Below, piece by piece: positions 61,011-64,000 of a stretch of DNA of 64,000 nt. How positions within the stretch are numbered: the first letter of the stretch is position 1; each line of letters starts with the position of its first letter. A program made the position numbers and the translations under genes. The stretch is taken from contig JARHVA010002004.1 in assembly GCA_037957365.1 (NCBI GenBank), positions 1,274,501 to 1,338,500 of the forward strand. Reading direction: 5' to 3'. A model generated the notes under the pieces. It had not been told where the DNA came from, searched no databases, and saw nothing but the letters and a program-made list of their open reading frames with translations. This DNA is from Torreya grandis. Taxonomy: Eukaryota > Streptophyta > Pinopsida > Cupressales > Taxaceae.

Positions 61011-62577
61011 TGCTAATATAATATAGGCTAGTCATCTTTATTACTCCAATATCAACTAGCCTCAGTTAATGCACCTTATCTAATACTAGTGGTCATAATA
61101 TTCTAGATGATAACAAACCTAAATCTTCCTAAACCAACAAACCTATTAGTCCTTAATCACAACAAAATGACACCCTAACCTAAATTTTTCATATCCCATA
61201 CCTACCCTACCTATCCCTACTTATTCTACCTATCCACCTACCTATTACCATCTTATCCCCTTACCCAACTAAGTCTTAAAAATAACCTTCAGTAAAACCA
61301 CTTTTCACTACTAACCCTAATTTATAATTTTTTGGAAAATCTCTCTTCTCTTCTTTTCATTTTGAAAGATTACTACTCACCACCTAACATCTTAAGAAAC
61401 TGTAAGTCACCCTATGTGTTTTTATAAAACTATATTTGACATGTGATGGTCTTATAAAACCATAACTTACTACAAGTGATTTTTCAAAACCATGGGTAAC
61501 AAGTGCATTACTCCAAATTACATGCATAAAACTGTAACAAGGGGCAATAACCATTGTTCTAATTTTGTGTTATTCAAATTTACCCCTCTTTAATACCTTC
61601 ATAAATATAATTAATGTAAAAATTGACAAACTAAGATGGGGTACCTACTACATTTCCTACCTCAGCTGGTGATTAGAACTCACAAACTCTTTATCTTTGG
61701 TGGGAAGCATGTGGGAATGTAATCCATTATTGATACCTCTAGAGTAAAAGATTACAAACTCCAAGATTCAAAATTTCTTCTTTTACCCCAAAAATTTCTA
61801 TTTAATCAACCATAAACCTATTATTTTCACCTTTTACCCTAGTTTAGTCCATGTCAACCCTACCCATTTATTTTGATTCACATGTCCATTTATTCATCAT
61901 TTAATGAGATTTCCAATAAGCATTCTCCATCCCGCAAGACATTGTAATCATTTTTAGTGGTATAGTCTTATATTTCTCCACTCCCTGTTTAACATCTTGA
62001 GTCAAAACTACATCATCATGAGGTATTTTTAGACTATGTGTGTAGCACTTAGCCACTTTTTAGTGACCAAATATAGCTTAGACACTAATTCCCATCCCAT
62101 CATCCCATGGTCACTCCAATATATTGAATCATGTTCAGCTATTATCCTCGTATAAAATCTATCTATCACCATAATCCACTTATCCTTTATCCTTTTGTCA
62201 ACCTATATCTCTCCCTTGCATGGGAATTTACAACAACTCGTTGACTTATTTATCTATCCATTTCTTGAACATATGTCTTTATGTCAATATTATTCATCTT
62301 ATACAATGAATCTACTTGCCTCTATCCTCGACATTGGTATTTTCTTAGGATTCATCTTATAAGGTTAATCATCATTTCTAAGGTATTTTCACCCTTAAGA
62401 ATAGTCTTACACCTCCAACCTCTTTCCCTCAGATTTATGATTAGGGAATCTTTTCGTTATTATTTCAAATAACATATAGAGCATTCCATCCTCTCATCAT
62501 CTTGATCCTCACCCCATGATGTCTTTTTGATTGGCCATTTTGTTCATTCATATCTGCATAACCCATTAAGGGGGTAA
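61011..62577 (+). repeat. Gypsy 3' internal region C
   Basis: Collinear with 18741-20179 and, from about 62345, with 975-1210. It ends with TTAAGGGGGTAA, the candidate polypurine tract. No gene. Confidence 0.45.
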
Positions 62578-63640
62578 TGGTTTTTATTTGAAAGACCATT
62601 ACTCCCCACTTGTTTAGTCATAATGCCCTTTCAAAGAGGGTTAAATGTATAAATCTAAATTTTATCATCCTAACCATTTCACTACTTATACCATTTATAA
62701 AAATTAATCATGTAACAATAGACCTAATTAAATAATTAAATTCCATTCCCCATTTAATACTTCCTACATCATCCAGACCTTCCTAAACTCCCATGCTATA
62801 TTAATCCCTTGATTATCCTAATAACATCCCATTATGTCACTAATCCCACCCCATTAATTAACCACTTACCAATATAAAATTCAATATGTTATAGCTACCC
62901 CTGGTCCCCCACCTCATTGGCCAAACCAACATATCCATAGCTTATCCTACACACGTACATCCTTAAACCTCCCTAAAACCCCTAAATTAATCCCTATTAA
63001 TAGGTAATCAAATCTAGAAGCTTCTAAAATTTATATCCTTCTCTAACTTTATATAATTCTCTAAAACTAGAGAATTCTTATGAATTTATATATAATATAT
63101 CATAGCCTTCATACCCTCATTTCATCCTGACTATCGTTGCATCTAAGAATCAATTAATGTTTTCAGGATTAGTTCACATTTTGAAGCCACCATTATCAAG
63201 TAATCCAATAAGCATGTCAATAATCTTGTAGAATTCATTTAAAGATCTTGGACGGAAGATAAGAGAAGAAAGGTGATAGTAAGAATCTTCTTATAATTTC
63301 TAATTGCTTCCATATTATCTTCATTTAATGTTTCTTGCAAATTTTGCGTTAAGTTACTATATATAGTATATTGAATCCATAGCTAAAAATTTAAAAGCAT
63401 ACATCATATATTAAAAAGTTAACCTTAAGTGGTTGGTAATTTTTGTAAACCAAAATCACTTATCCTGAATGACTCACACATGAACAACACCAAATGAGAA
63501 TAAATTCACTAACATTGAAGAAATCATAGAATGATTCACATATTGACATTTTTTTAAACAAACAATCAAATCCTAAATAATTAAATAGAACCTAGAATAC
63601 TAAAAAAAACTTCCTTTCTTGAAAAAAAGTCACATGTAAG
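62578..63640 (+). repeat. Left part of a gypsy LTR (block 4)
   Basis: Starts TGGTTTTTATTTGAAAGACC and ends GTAAG (63636-63640). Collinear with 20180-21303, including TAGAAGCTTCTA (63015-63026) and the inverted repeat at 63055-63076. Confidence 0.5.
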
Positions 63641-64000
63641 TGTTAGGATTATAGAATGCATACCAGTTTTTAATAAAATAAAGACAAAAATAAAATTCAT
63701 AAAATACAACACAATAGAAATATATATTTAACCTAGTTCAACCAAAATGTGCTACATTCACATAGAAATAGTCAATTCTTCTCTTATTCAGGCCAATAAA
63801 TGAAGGGATAAACTTGTAATACATCCACTAAATCTTTTTATTTACTCACACTCAGTGTGTCTCCATGTTTACAATGACCTCATATAAAAGGAGGGTTAAA
63901 TATTAAATTAAAAAATGCACAAACATAATTTATACCATTAGTTCTATGATTTAATAGTCAATTATCTAAATTTACTATGAAATTACAATATTTTACAATG
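63641..64000 (-). repeat. Ty1/copia 3' LTR, copy 4, cut by the window end
   Basis: Starts TGTTAGGATTATAGAATG after GTAAG and aligns with 4615 onward and 21304 onward. About 360 of some 480 bp are inside the window; the rest of the element should continue to the right. Confidence 0.8.

Noticed and set aside
1..64000. tRNA, rRNA, CRISPR arrays, bacterial-type operons or riboswitches
   Set aside because: None seen. The repeats are transposon-derived with no regular spacer pattern, and splice sites, TEs and the P450 indicate a plant nuclear sequence.
4615..64000. Endogenous plant pararetrovirus
   Set aside because: RT and integrase wording is of Ty1/copia and Ty3/gypsy type, with LTRs, primer-binding sites and target duplications; no movement or coat protein-like sequence was seen.
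4129..64000. Simple segmental duplication instead of an LTR-sharing array
   Set aside because: Not fully excluded, but the unit borders fall at LTR-like positions and every unit starts and ends with the same LTR block, which fits unequal LTR recombination better.

Overview
This window looks like intergenic DNA from a large, repeat-rich seed-plant genome, most likely a gymnosperm. It is strongly AT-rich, almost all of it is decayed retrotransposon, and the one host-type gene is a two-exon CYP71-clan cytochrome P450 whose wording resembles conifer sequences (CYP750-like by eye). No tRNA, rRNA, CRISPR array or intact cellular gene was recognised.

Layout. The backbone is a repeated composite: a very large plus-strand Ty3/gypsy element with a Tat-like integrase, whose roughly 2-kb LTR contains an older minus-strand Ty1/copia insertion. 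Three internal regions (A about 10.6-20.2 kb, B about 26.4-48.5 kb, C about 51.9-62.6 kb) alternate with four LTR-plus-copia blocks (about 4.1-10.6, 20.2-26.4, 48.5-51.9 and 62.6 kb to the end). Each internal region holds, in order, a gag-like remnant, an integrase remnant on +, and an antisense plant-mobile-domain (PMD) reading frame on -. The copia insert keeps the same 5-bp target duplication (GTAAG) from block to block, so it inserted once and was copied with its host. The alternation LTR-internal-LTR-internal-LTR suggests a tandem array sharing LTRs. Positions 1-4.6 kb hold two shortened derivatives of the same LTR/copia block.

Region B carries extra material: a young non-autonomous LTR element (28465-34992; 2.07-kb LTRs, target duplication CCCAT, no pol, one broken reading frame of about 611 codons), a PIF/Harbinger transposase remnant (also in C), and a 6-kb block with the P450 pseudogene (37832-39841, minus), a higher-order tandem repeat on its 3' side and a duplicated promoter segment on its 5' side.

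All protein-coding traces are broken. The P450 has an in-frame TGA and altered residues at the I-helix Thr, the ExxR Arg and the WxxxR Arg, though its heme Cys motif and splice sites survive. Coordinates of LTR and TE ends come from comparing copies by eye; gypsy LTR ends are the least certain.
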